A DNA stretch of 64,000 nucleotides from Beta vulgaris subsp. vulgaris (Eukaryota; Streptophyta; Magnoliopsida; Caryophyllales; Amaranthaceae), in contig NC_079209.1 in NCBI RefSeq assembly GCF_026745355.1, positions 40,615,678-40,679,677 on the forward strand, in the 5' to 3' direction. Position numbers and translations under genes: made by a program. The notes beneath the pieces were generated by a model that was given only the letters and a program-made list of their open reading frames with translations, did not search any database and was not told the DNA's origin. Below, one piece after another: positions 36,910 to 48,225 of the stretch (position 1 is the first letter of the stretch; the number at the start of each line of letters is the position of its first letter).

Positions 36910-37692
36910 AATTCCCCCTTTTTGATGATGACAAACCCTGAAGTTCCCCCTGAGAATAATATCATTTGTTTTGGGAACCTTTTTCAAACAAATTGAATTC
37001 TTAAGATAAGAACTCAAATGCTCGTACTGTTCCTGCAGATTAAGCATCATTTACAAGTACACCAGTTCACAACTAACTGACAGCAGTTTAAGAAAAAGTT
37101 TTTAAGTACCATAGGCAAATACTTATTAGACTCAGAGCTCTTAGACTTAAACATGCATCCGCAAGAAGAACATCAGTAGTGTTCAGACTTATTTCTAAGT
37201 CATTAGGGTGAAAAGAAGTAAAGTGCTTTGAATACACTCAAATCCAAACCACTTCTGGACTATCACCACTAACAAGGCACTTAGCCTTGTTCTAGTTGCT
37301 GCAACACACACAAGTTATAGCACCAGATCAACTTCCCCCTAAGATTAGGTGGAAAAGATCAAAAAGATCACAGAACTTCACACCTGCTTCCCCCTTTTGG
37401 CATCATCAAAATAAATCAAGGGTACAATCAGAGGAACATAAAAGAAGCAGTAGATAACTACTAAGTCAAGCCAAATAGGCAGCTTAGACAACATTCTGGG
37501 GATGCTGATGCTACCAGTGTTCCTGCAGAGTACCAAAAGCTACTTGTCCTAATTAAGAGTTATTACAGACCAGTAGTAGACCAAATTACAGAAGATCAAT
37601 TGTTTTTGTAATTTGGGAAAGGGGGTAACCAGATAGAAAGTTTAAGGAAAGAGGGTTAGCAGCAAAAGATAATAAGAAGAAAAGAAAATAAA
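36910..37692 (-). other. copia 3' untranslated region with repeated polypurine tracts
   Basis: Non-coding. Plus-strand pyrimidine runs 'ttccccctttttgatgatg' (36912), 'gttccccctgag' (about 36943), 'cttccccctaag' (about 37332) and 'cttcccccttttggcatcatc' (about 37387) are complements of AAGGGGGAA-type purine tracts. Multiplied purine tracts before the 3' LTR are a known Sirevirus feature. The copy touching the LTR is the expected priming site. Confidence 0.65.
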
Positions 37693-39635
37693 TCAATCAG
37701 CTCCAGAGTCATTTTCAGTCCCATCATCTTCTTCCTCCTCAAGGTTCTCTAAAGCATCTTCTTCTTGTTCTTCTTCCTCCTCTTCTTCTTGCTCTGCCTC
37801 CTCCTCCTCTTCATCATCTTTATCACCAGCAGCATGGGATGACTCATCCTTTTCCTCAGAATCCTCTCGACCCTGAATACCAGCCCTGTCAAGGCGGACC
37901 TCAACTCTCTGTAGGATTCCTGAAGAGCAGTGCAAAGCTGAGTGACACTATTCAGCATATTCTGCATCATCTGATTCTGGTCACTCAACTGCTTCACCAA
38001 GGCATAAGTAGCCTGAACTGATTCCGTACTGGTCCCGCACCAATAGCATCATCCTTTGCTGCACTTTTCATTTTCAGAACACCTCCTGCATATGACATGC
38101 CCTTCTGACCTATAATCTGATTCGTAAGGTGAGACATGGTGCCATAGTCTCCCACCATACGAATTTTCCAATGAGTGAACACTAAGGTCAGCCATCCTCC
38201 ATGGCAGTGCATGCTTGGCCATTTCCACACAAATGATCATGTGACCCAAGATCATAGCAGGGAGATTGACGGGAATATGTTCCATGAGACAGTAAATAAG
38301 AACACTGTCCATCAACTTAACACTCATGCGCCCCTGTGCTCTGGGAAACACAATCTTTGACGCTATGGTATGAAAGATCCTCATGATGGCTCCCTTAGAT
38401 GGCCAATGAGTACCCCTGCTTAGGGTCAGGAGGACCAGTGAACAACCTGGTCTGGATCTGTTCTGCTGTGAGGCCTTTAACGTGGGCCAGTTCTCCCTTG
38501 AGTACTCATCCAGTCCCTTGTGGGGACTTTGAGAATGTCAGCCAAACTCTTCTCAGACAAATTAATGGGAGTGCCCTTAACAAAAGCAAAGTAGGACCCA
38601 TCGTCCTTAGTATGCAGGTGTTCATAAAATTCCTCAACCAAAGGCATAAACACATCAAGTTCTTTGGCAAATAACACAGACCATTTCTGAAAATCTAGGG
38701 CTTCCTTAACCTCATGCAAGAATTTTTATTAACCCAACTCTTTGCAACAAAAACCAACCAGTATAGACCTATCCCTCAAATCTATAAAGGTGCAGGGGTA
38801 ATAGACTTACTTTTCTTGGGTTTAGAACTCTCAGCAGCAGCGGTAGCAGACACCTTCCTCTTTTTGTCAGCAGGGAACCGGTCTGGTTCTGGTTCCTGCT
38901 CCATGACCTCTTTGCCTTTAGAAGATTCAGCACTCTTCTTGGCAACCGTCTTGATCTTAGGGCCCTTGCTAGCACCAGCCTTAACCCCTGTCTTCTTAGA
39001 AACTTCCCCCTCAACATTAGCATCGGCCTTCTTTTTTAATTTCTCCACTGGTTTGGGTGAAATTGTAGGGGTAGAGATTTTGGACTTGGTTGTTTTGAAT
39101 GGTGGTTTTGAGGGAATGGGTTTGGTAATCGTCTTCTCAACAGACTTAATCGCTTTTGATGGCGGTTTCTTGGCGGCAACCTTCTTTGCCTTTTCAACTA
39201 CAACATCCTCCTTCTCAACTTCTTCTTCCTCCAACTCCTGCTGGTTCCGACTCCTTTTCAGATTCTGACTCCTCTATCTTCTCCGACTCCTCTGGCGTCG
39301 ACTCCTCAATCGGTTTTGGAGAGAGAGCCTTTGATTTTGGTGTGACAGGCTTTTTGGGAGTGGTGGTTTTTGTAATTTTGGTGTAGCAGGTTTGTGGGTT
39401 TGGCGGTTGATGTGCAAGTAACTGCTTTTGTGGTGGTTTTTGGTGTGGTTGATTTTGAAGTGATGGGTTTTGCAGGGGCTGGCTTCTTTGAAGACCTACG
39501 TATCAGAGGTACTTCTTCTTCTTCTTCAATCTCTTCTACAATCAGTACAACCACTTTCGTTGCTTGCTTTGTTTCAATTTCAGGAGATTCTTCAACCTCC
39601 TTTTCGACCAACCTTGAACTCCTTCTTTTTGACAT
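37693..39635 (-). pseudogene. Extra ORF after copia pol (Sirevirus envelope-like position)
   Basis: A minus-strand start (MSKRRSSRLVEKE, 39635) opens a Lys/Pro/Ser/Thr-rich, highly charged region with repeated K-P-T and KK motifs (39600-38780). A globular stretch follows (about 38720-38050) with 'FVKGTPINLSEKSLADIL' and 'LPAMILGHMIICVEMAK', then a segment with coiled-coil potential (38000-37900) and a very acidic Glu-rich tail. Sireviruses often carry such an ORF here, called envelope-like when membrane segments exist. I see no clear signal peptide or transmembrane helix. The globular part resembles plant 'putative transposon protein' domains. Frameshifts break it; function unknown. Confidence 0.6.
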
Positions 39636-40192
39636 GATGAGACTGAATTTACTTGTTGTGAGCACTTGAGAACAAGAAAAGAAAACTTGAACAATTTGTG
39701 TTTCAAGAATTCGAGAAAGAAAAGAGTAGAAAAAGTAGGGTTTGATCAAGAAAGAACGCAACTAAAGAAAACAAAACAAGAAAATTTGTGATCAAAGATA
39801 ATGAAGAGAAATAAGGAAAGTATGATCACATGCAAGAATATATATAAGAAGGTAATTAAAAAAATCAAACGATTATATCCGTTCATCGCAAACTGCAGTT
39901 GCCTTAATTACAACCGTCACTTCATTTATTTTCCTAATTTGAAATTTGAAAAATAAACCAAGTATTCAGAGATAACCGCCTCAAGAATCTGGTTCCCAAG
40001 TGGTCTGCAACTGGTCTGTGCCAACTTACCTTTTTAAGACTTATGCTTAAGTACCCAAGTACTAAGATGATCAGTTCAGCATCGCATAAGAACTTTGTAA
40101 GCCCTAAAAAGGCAAAAAAAAATGTACAGCAGAAATATATACACAAATGACATCATTTGACAAGCCAAAGGGATGAGTCAAGACCTAAGAGC

Positions 40193-41669
40193 TCATTGTC
40201 TAATCTTAATCATACCCAACAAGGTACGAAGCTTGATGAACACTTCTCTGCTCAAAGGTTTTGTAAATATGTCAGCCAATTGATCTTCTGACCTGCAAAA
40301 CTCCAACTCAACATTACCTTTTTCAACATTGTCCCTTAGAAAATGATGCCTTATCTCAATATGCTTGGTTTTAGAATGCTGGACAGGATTTTTCGAAATA
40401 TTGATTGCACTTGTGTTATCACATAAAATCGGAACACTTCCGAAACAGACCCCAAAATCCTTTAGTTGTGACTTTATCCACAAGAGTTGAGCAGAGCACA
40501 AAGCAGCAGCAATGTACTCAGACTCAGCTGTGGATAATGCTACAGAATTTTGTTTCTTAGATCCCCATGAAATGAGACAAGAACCTAAGAAGTGGGCCAT
40601 TCCAGAAGTACTTTTCTTGTCCACAATAAAACCAGCAAAGTCAGCATCTGTGTATCCAATGAGGCTCATGCTGCTGCCCTTTGGATACCACAAACACAAA
40701 TCATCAGTCCATTGAGATATCTAAGAATCCTTTTAACAGCCTTTAGGTGAGATTCTTTAGGGTTGCTTTGAAATCTCGCACACAACCCTACTGAAAACAC
40801 TATATCTGGCCTACTGGCTGTTAAGTAAAGCAATGAGCCAATCATACCTCTGTATAGCGTGCCCTCAACATCCTTTCCCTTCTCATCAAGGCTCAATTTT
40901 GTAGAAGTTGGAATAGGTGTTTCATAGGACTTGCTATCTTGCAGACCATACCTCTTCAGCAGCTCCTTGAGGTATTTCTGTTGATGGATCATGATTCCAT
41001 CTTTGGCTTGCTTGATTTGAAGACCAAGGAAGAATCCAAGCTCTCCCATCATACTCATCTCAAATTCGCTCTTCATCAAATCTGCAAACTCTTTACACAA
41101 GTCAGGATTAGTAGCTCCAAACAAAATATCATCAACATATATTTGGACCACTAACAGATCAGACCCCTTTCTTTCAAGAATAGTGTCTTGTCAACTGATC
41201 CTCTCTTATAACCATTTTCTAAAAGAAAACTGGAAAGTCTCTCATACCAAGCTCTGGGAGCTTGTTTGAGACCATAGAGAGCTTTATCGAGTTTAAAAAC
41301 ATGATTTGGCAAATCACTATCTTCATATCCAGGGGGCTGCTTTACATAAACATCTTCTTTCAAATAGCCATTAAGAAAGGCTGTCTTAACGTCCATTTGA
41401 AAGAGTTTAAAATTCATTTGAGCAGAAAAAGCAATTAATATCCTGATAGCTTCAAGCCTGGCTACTGGAGCAAAGGTTTCATCATAATCAATTCCTTCCT
41501 GTTGATTAAACCCTTGAACCACTAGCCTAGCTTTGTTTCTGACTATAATTCCTGAATCGTCCAATTTGTTCCTGAACACCCATTTAGTTCCAATAACAGA
41601 CATATTCTCCGTCCTGGGTTCAAGATGCCATACTTGATTTCTCTCAAACTGATTGAGTTCATCTTGCAT
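40193..41669 (-). pseudogene. copia reverse transcriptase and RNase H
   Basis: The minus-strand RT opens '[18 protein letters not shown]', with '[16 protein letters not shown]' and '[26 protein letters not shown]' split over the fingers and palm. '[20 protein letters not shown]' and '[14 protein letters not shown]' follow. The catalytic 'YVDDILFGA' begins the next frame (about 41139). RNase H (40699-40193) contains 'GYTDADFAG', 'STAESEYIAA' and 'LCDNTSAINISKNPV', ending near 'DIFTKPL'. Frame changes at about 41155 and 40690 break an otherwise complete domain set. Confidence 0.9.
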
Positions 41670-42097
41670 GGCTAAAACCCAATCTGGATCGTTAAAGCAA
41701 CCTTATAGTCAGTAGGTTCAACACTTGATAAGAAGGAATAGAATGCACAAAAGTTTTGCAAAGTAGAATTCCTTGTCTGCACCCCCTTGTTAATGTCACT
41801 AATGATTAGATCAGTGGGGTGAGAGGACTTGTACTTAAAAGATTTGTTTATATCAATGTTTTCATTTGTGCCTTCTAATGTTGAACCTGTCCTGTACTGG
41901 TTCCCCCTGTCTCATTGTTGTTTTGAGCAGGTGAACCAGTTTCCATAGTGGTCTCATTTGCATCATCTTCATGTGGATGAGCATCTGAGTCACTATCTCC
42001 TTCCCTTACCTCTTGAGCTACCTGATTCTGTGCTGGACCAGACTCTTCCTCTCTATGAGAGTTGTGTGGTGAGCCTGGTATAGCACCATCTTCATCC

Positions 42098-43516
42098 TTA
42101 GCCCTGTAAATTCAGCATACCAATTTCGAACTCATCAACATCTTCAACCTGCACATGCTTGCTGAACATGTTAGTCTCATCAAACAAGACATGGATACTT
42201 TCTTCAACACACAAGGTTCTTTTATTGAAAACTTTGTATGCCTTGCTGTGTGAAGAGTATCCAACGAAAACAGCCTCATCACTCCTAGGGTCAAACTTGT
42301 CCAAACTTGATTTACCATTGTTGTGTACAAAACATTTGCACCCAAAAATGCGTAAATGTGCAATGTTTGGTTTTCTTCCCCTAAGGAGCTCATAAGGTGT
42401 TTTCTTAAGTAAAGGTCTCAACATTACCCTATTCAAAATATAACACGCAGTACTCACAGCCTCAGCCCAGAAGTTTCGAGGAAGACCACTCTCTAGAAGC
42501 ATTGTTCTTGCCATTTCTTCTAGAGTGCGTTTTTCCTTTCAACCACTCCATTTTGTTGTGGAGTTCTAGGAGCTGAAAAATTGTGAGATACACCATGATC
42601 ATTACAGTAGGTTACGAAGCTGACATTGTCAAATTCAGAACCATGATCAGACCGGATAGAGACCAGTTGATGACTAATCTTCTTTTGGACTTTTTTTTAC
42701 CAGAATTTCAAATTCTTCAAAAGTTTCATTTTTAAACTTCAAAAAGATTGTCCAAGTGAAACGAGAATAATCATCAACTAACACAAACACATAACTATGA
42801 CCATTTCGACTTTGCACACGCATGGGCCACACAAGTCCATGTGTACAAGTTCGAAAGGTCTAGTTGTGCTTACAAACTTCTTTGGCTGAAAAGAGGACTT
42901 GACATGTTTACATTTAGCACATTCATGACAAATATGATCTGCAGCAAACTTGTTGGGTAAACCTGTCACCAAGTCTTGAGATCTCAGTTTATTTAATAAA
43001 GAAAAACTCACATGTCCAAGTCTCTTATGCCACAGCCAATGATCATCCTTTATAACACTAAGACAAGTGGCACTGGTCTTTGGAATCTGACTTAAAAATG
43101 TTATGTAAACATTGTTATGTCGAAATCCCTTGCAGACCAGTTCCCTTGTTTCAGTGTTGACTATATGACAAAGATTGGTTTCAAATTCAACATGGTTTCC
43201 TTTGTCACATAGTTGAGAAATGCTCAAGAGGTTATGTTTCAAACCTTCTACATAGTAAACATCATTAATACGCTTGAGAAAGTGTCTTACCAACTTTACC
43301 TATACCTTTAATCAAACCTTTGCTATTGTCTCCAAAGGTGACACTTCCTCCTTCATAGGCTACGAGTGAGAGAAATTGACTTTTATCTCCTGACATGTGT
43401 CTTGAGCAACCACTGTCCAAATACCAGTATGGTTTTGCTCTCACTCTAACCTGCATAAACAAATCAAGGTTTAGTTTTAGGAACCCAGACTTTCTTGGGT
43501 TCCTTGTCCTTGACAA
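42098..43516 (-). pseudogene. copia protease and integrase
   Basis: The aspartic protease motif 'WYLDSGCSRHMSGD' is at about 43425-43385. After a frameshift near 43280 come the GAG-pre-integrase region with 'WLWHKRLGHVSFSLLNKL' and the zinc-binding 'HICHECAKCKHVKSSF', then 'ELVHMDLCGP' (start of the catalytic core). The middle of the core (42775-42520) is broken by frameshifts around a T-run. The end is readable as 'ESGLPRNFWAEAVSTACYI', 'TPYELLRGRKPN' and 'GYSSHSKAYKVFN'. A spacer to RT (42097-41670) is poorly conserved. Confidence 0.85.
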
Positions 43517-43590
43517 CTGGTTTGACTCTGTCCTTTCTAACCCAGATTTGTTTTACATTGGTCTTCTTAGTTTTATCATGTTTTCCATTG

Positions 43591-45694
43591 TTAGACCACT
43601 TGTGTGTGTGATCTTCTGATATGAACTTGTGAACATGAGACTGTTTTTTTTTCATGTTTTTGCTTAGTCCAACAAGTATTAATAACATGACCATTCTTAC
43701 CGCAGTAGGTACACACGTGCATATCCTTTGCAAACACGTACTTACCTCTCTTGAATTCAGAAATCCAAGTCTCATCTCTTCCCAACTTTGGTGGCTGTTG
43801 GGACTGGTTCCAGATACCCTAATCCAAACCTCTGAGGATTACCAGGTTGTGAGGTCAGAATGTTTAAGTACTCTGAGCATCGAGCAAGCCTGTTCATTGT
43901 CTCAAGCAATCACTCAAATCCTGTTCCTTGGTTTCAAGTTTCTTAAGTTGAGCTTCATTAAATTCTGCAGCAATGGCAAGATCCAACTTTGCCTAGAAGC
44001 TCATCCTTAAGTTTTGAAACCAGTTCAGGATCTGTTTCAAAGTGGTCGCAATGTTCTTGCCTTTTCTTAGTTCGTATAATTCGGATTGAAGATCACAGAT
44101 CTTACCCTCATATTCCAAACATAAGTCTTCGACATTACATAGGACCACTTGTGCTAGCAAAAGAAGCTTTCAAATCCACATACTCATTGAAAATTCTTCC
44201 ACATCATCAATCAGATAATTATGAGCCATAATTAAATCAGAATGTTCTAAAGTGAGCTTTTCTGTTTGAGTAACTCAAATTTATACCTTCAACTTCAGCC
44301 TCCTTGAGTTTACTAAATCCTCTATCAATGTTTTGATAAAAATCAGTTTTTGAAAAATCTGATTGAGGTCTTAGCATCTCAAGCTCAATATTCTTCTGAT
44401 CCAAACTTATTTCAAGCTCTGAAATTTTTTCTTTCAGTTCTGTACAAATAAGTTCAAGTTCAGCAACGGTCTCACTTAGGTCTAAGTTTCGAGTTACTTC
44501 TCTCAACTTCTTTTTGTTAGCTTTATAAGCAGCATTACCTTTAACATTTTGTTCTATAGCAGAATCAATAAAATCCAGTAACTCATCTCTATCACAATAT
44601 CTCATTTGTTCTTGCATATTAGAAATAGTTCCTGTTCTTCGTCGGAGAGCTGCTTCCTGCCATGAGACACATGTGTCCTTTCTTTCCAACTGGTCTGCTT
44701 CTGGTCTATGTCTCCAATCAAGCAGTCACACACATTAGGGCTTCATCTTCCTCGCTTTCACCACCTGAATCAGAATCACCCCAGGCGGCTAGCATAGCCC
44801 TCTTAGTCATTTTCTTTCTCTCTGTCCTCCTTTTCATTCTTCCATGCTGGACAATCCTTGATCATGTGTCCAGTTTCTCCACATTTGAAGCAACCAGTGC
44901 TGGAACTGGTCTTTTCAAGTTGCCCTTGTTCTTCCAAGACTTCCCCTTGAACTGTGTTCAGACTCCTCTCAAACCTCTTAGCCATGAGACCAATCATCAG
45001 ATCTTCATCATTTTCCTCACCCTTCAAAGCTACCCACGATTTTTGTTTGTTTTCCTCTTTATCCACCAACATCTCATGAGTCATTAATGACCCAATAAGT
45101 TGTTCTATGGACAAGGTCGTTAGATCCTTAGCCTCCTGAATAGCAGTCACCTTGGGCAGCCATTTACCTGTCAAACTTCTCAAGATCTTTCTCACCAAAT
45201 CTTCATTAGTAAAGTCTTTTCCAAGAGATTTAAGTTCATTGATAATTGTCATGAAACGAGTAAACATATCTCTTATATTTTCATCTCGGTTCATATCAAA
45301 AGTTTCATATTTAGACATAAGCATATCAACTTTAGATCTCCTGACTTCACTAGTGCCTTCATAGGCTAATTCAAGGTTTCCCATATTTCCTTAGCATAGA
45401 GCATGCTAATATACGACTTACCTCATTATCAGCAATACCTTGTAGAAGAGACATGGCCTTTGCATTCTTCTCGAAGGTCTTCAGATCTGTAGTAGTGTAC
45501 TCACTCTCCTTCTTCTCTGTTCCATCAGAATTTTTACCCACCTTCTTTGGTCCATTCTTGATGATCATCCAGCACTCATAGTCTGTGCCAATGATCAGAT
45601 TTCTCATGCAATTCTTCCACCAAGGATAGTTAGTTCCATTGAACTTTGGTAGCCTTGATCCTCCGGGTCCACTAGTCATTTCTTGAGTAGTCAT
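43591..45694 (-). pseudogene. copia gag (capsid, zinc knuckles, coiled coil)
   Basis: It starts MTTQEMTSGPGGSRLP (45694), with 'FNGTNYPWWKNCMRN' of the copia gag domain. After a frameshift near 45380 comes 'RDMFTRFMTIINELKSLG' and a zinc knuckle CFKCGETGHMIKDC (about 44895-44855). A long Glu/Lys/Leu-rich segment (44689-44237) looks like a coiled coil. A second knuckle CTYCGKNGHVINTC lies at about 43712-43670. The long gag with two knuckles fits Sireviruses. It is interrupted by several single-base shifts. Confidence 0.85.
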
Positions 45695-45735
45695 TATGTC
45701 CTCCTTCTCTAGGTGTTACCCTTTCAAGAAGTTAG

Positions 45736-45747
45736 GCTCTGATACCA
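45736..45747 (-). other. copia primer-binding site
   Basis: On the minus strand it reads TGGTATCAGAGC, complementary to the 3' end of initiator tRNA-Met, two bases inside the 5' LTR. It confirms the element's orientation and marks the minus-strand cDNA start. Confidence 0.9.
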
Positions 45748-45749
45748 AT

Positions 45750-46869
45750 TGTAAGTGCAAGAGACACTCAAGAGGGGGGTGAATTGAGTGTTTGTCCGAA
45801 TGTTGTAACTTTTTCGATTAATGTAAGAACAGTAAAGAAACAGTTCTTAGCAGCGGAAATAAAAGCAATGAATAAACAACACAAGGATTTAACGAGGTTG
45901 ACTTCAAATAAGTCTACGTCCTCCACTCACTCACTCTTTTATTAATCAACTCAGAAAACAAAAGAATTACACTCAATCACTTATGCACCTATGCACAAGA
46001 TGATTCCCCAACTTCCACCTATGGAAGTTCGACTCAACCACCAACTATGATGGTTCAAATGAAGTTATCCCTGATCAACTTCCCCAGCAACCTGAACTCA
46101 CAGGATGCTCAAATAAACAAGTTTTTCTCTCACGAACAAAACAAGCCTAATATGCTTAGAATGAGAGTAGTTTTGATCTATGTGGTATTAGGGTTTATGC
46201 TAGGTTTGAATCTTGAGAGAGAATACTTTTGCTGAGAGAATACTCAAAAATTATCGTGCAAAAGCTTAAGGTTTGAATGCTAGCAGAACTTCTTAAATAA
46301 GCCTTTGGTAAGTTAGTGTTACATGATATTATGAGAGTATACTTTCCTCGGAAGTATGAAAATTATTCCAAGGAAAATATACTCAGTATAATATCATATA
46401 ATACACTTACCATACTTAAGAAATCCTGCTCGCATAACAAACCATGCATCCGTGTATTTTGAAAATCAATTTTACGCGGAAAGAAACTTTCCTAAAATAC
46501 GAATGCAGTAAGTCTTAGAGGACTGGTTCAGATCTGTTCCCAGATTGTTCCAATCAACCAAGTTTTACTTGTAGTTGTGTATGACAAGTATCCGATGTTT
46601 CTTGTCATCCACAACTACCTCATCTTTCCAGTTTCAAACCTTTATAGTGCATTACAACCTTTATACCACTTACATTGCATCTAAGACCTAAAAGCTACAA
46701 CTTGATCTTGGTCTTCATGCAATTCTTCAAGACTTGGCTTCACTAGCTTCGTCTTTCTATCCATTGAACTCGTATTTTGGCACCTACACATGTAAACAGA
46801 AACATACATGCAATACAATAGTTCAATGTGGTTTGTCATCATTCAAAACTCAAAATAGGGAACATAACA
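45750..46869 (-). repeat. copia 5' LTR
   Basis: It matches the 3' LTR along its whole length. Scattered differences include a shorter G run near its start and several single-base indels. It is followed by the CGGGG duplication. Confidence 0.9.
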
Positions 46870-46874
46870 CGGGG

Positions 46875-47225
46875 TACCCTTAAATGCCCTTAATGACTAA
46901 CGGCGTTAACTATCGTTAGTCATTAACCCTAATTACATCTAATTAGCCCTAATTAACCTAACTAAATGTAACCCTAACCCTTAATTTCAAACTTTAACCC
47001 TAATCCCTAATTTAAAACTCTAACCCCACTACCACCCAACCACCACCCCCTCTCCTCCACCCACCCCACCCTAGCCCTGCAGCCCCAACCCCATCCGCAA
47101 CCACCACCCCTACCGTAGCCCCCGCCCTCCCTCCCCCACCCCTGCAACCTCGCCAGCCCCCCTCCCCCACCCATTCGATTTCTCACCCTACCACTGCGCC
47201 TCCACACCACCACCACAACTGTGCG
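46875..47225. repeat. Left inner arm of the Mutator-like element, C-rich
   Basis: It begins 'taccct' followed by 'taaatgcccttaatgac', then 'taaccctaa' and 'taatccctaa' words (telomere-like but irregular), then a run of CCACC, CCCC and CTCC words to about 47180. It is the inverted counterpart of 47441-47675 plus 51974-52010. No gene is present; the 73-codon Gly/Arg-rich minus-strand ORF here is composition-driven. Confidence 0.7.
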
Positions 47226-47440
47226 CACTACCTCCAGTGCACCGCCGCCCTTGGAACACTAGGAACCTACACCAACGCACGCCTCTTTCCTTCGCTCTAT
47301 TCTCGGCTTCGAAACGTTATGCTCTACTTCTCCCTCCCCTGTTTGCTGCTCGCGCCGTGACGCTGTCGGTCTACGATCCGACACCATTGTCGGAGCTCAG
47401 TGCTCCCCCTTCCCTGGTATCCGTTTTTTCCCTATAAATT
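47226..47440. other. Central segment of the Mutator-like element
   Basis: About 215 bp of balanced composition between two inverted arms of extreme composition. The plus strand is open for 66 codons (47237-47437) without a normal ATG. The composition could reflect a captured host gene fragment (Pack-MULE style), but I recognise no protein in it. Confidence 0.4.
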
Positions 47441-47675
47441 GAATGGGTGAGGGGATGTTGGGCGGCGCAGGGGTGGGGGAGGGGGTCGCGGGGGTGGGCG
47501 TAGGGGAGGGGGGCATCGCGAGGGTGGTGAGGGGGGCTGCGGGGAGGGTGGGGGAGGGTGGGGGATGGGGGTAGGGGTGGTGGGAGGGTGGGGGAGGGAT
47601 GTTCAGGGTTAGGGTTAGGGTTAAGTTTAGGGGTTAGGGTTAGGGTTAGGATTAGATGTTAGATAGGGTTAATGA
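47441..47675. repeat. Right inner arm of the Mutator-like element, G-rich with telomere-like words
   Basis: GGGGGAGGGTGGGG-type words to about 47590, then 'agggttagggttagggtt' repeats to 47675. The unit is GGGTTA, mixed with TTTAGGGG and GGATTAG forms, not a clean plant TTTAGGG array. It has high G-quadruplex potential. Confidence 0.75.
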
Positions 47676-48225
47676 CTAACGACTAGGGGTGTTAATGAGC
47701 CAGGGTGGTTCGCAAACTGTTCGAGCTGGGCTCGGTCAAAGCTCGGCTCAAGAAAGCTCGACTCGAGTTCGAGATCGGCTCGCGACCTTAACGAGACGAG
47801 CCGAGCCTAGTAGAGTTCGGCTCGAAAGCTCGCAAACATGTTCGAAAAATTTTAAAGTACAAATTTTTATACATTAATTTCTAACCCAACTTGAATTACA
47901 ATTTCAAGTCCACTTTAAAAATATATACCAAATTAAAAATTTTAGCCCAATTAAAAGATACAAACTAAGGGCTTTTTCCTCGGCCGAATTAAAATTTAAA
48001 ACAAACAAACAATTGAAACACCAAAAACAAAAAAAGTTAAGCACTTCAACGTTCATTCAGCCATTTTACACTCCTACTGCTGCACTTCTTCAAGGGTTTT
48101 CAAAAACCCTAAATCCCCAATATCCAGTCCAGTTGACGGCGGCGACCAGCGTGCCTGTGTGCGTATTGTCTCGGTGGCGAGCAGCACTGCGGCGGCGAGC
48201 AACATTGTCTTCGGCGACGAGCAGG

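Larger units (their letters stand above)
35785..46869 (-). mobile_element. Sirevirus-type Ty1/copia retrotransposon, minus strand, 11.1 kb
   Basis: It is flanked by the 5-bp duplication CGGGG (35780-35784 and 46870-46874). LTRs of 1,125 and 1,120 bp start TGTAAGTGCA and end ATAACA and look a few percent different, mostly single-base indels. The minus-strand order is LTR, primer site, gag, protease, integrase, RT, RNase H, extra ORF, purine tracts, LTR. Integrase before RT makes it copia. The large gag with coiled coil, the extra ORF after pol and the repeated purine tracts fit the Sirevirus (SIRE/Maximus) group. It sits in the left arm of the Mutator-like element. Confidence 0.9.

Noticed and set aside
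38714..39268. 184-codon plus-strand ORF rich in Ser, Phe and Leu
   Set aside because: It is the antisense shadow of the Lys/Pro-rich minus-strand extra ORF of the copia element.
47007..47228. Gly/Arg-rich minus-strand ORF (73 codons)
   Set aside because: It results from the C-rich arm of the Mutator-like element; no start context or family match.
47610..47675. Interstitial telomere array
   Set aside because: The words are GGGTTA mixed with other forms, not a regular TTTAGGG array, and they recur as part of the Mutator-like arm at 53985-54040.
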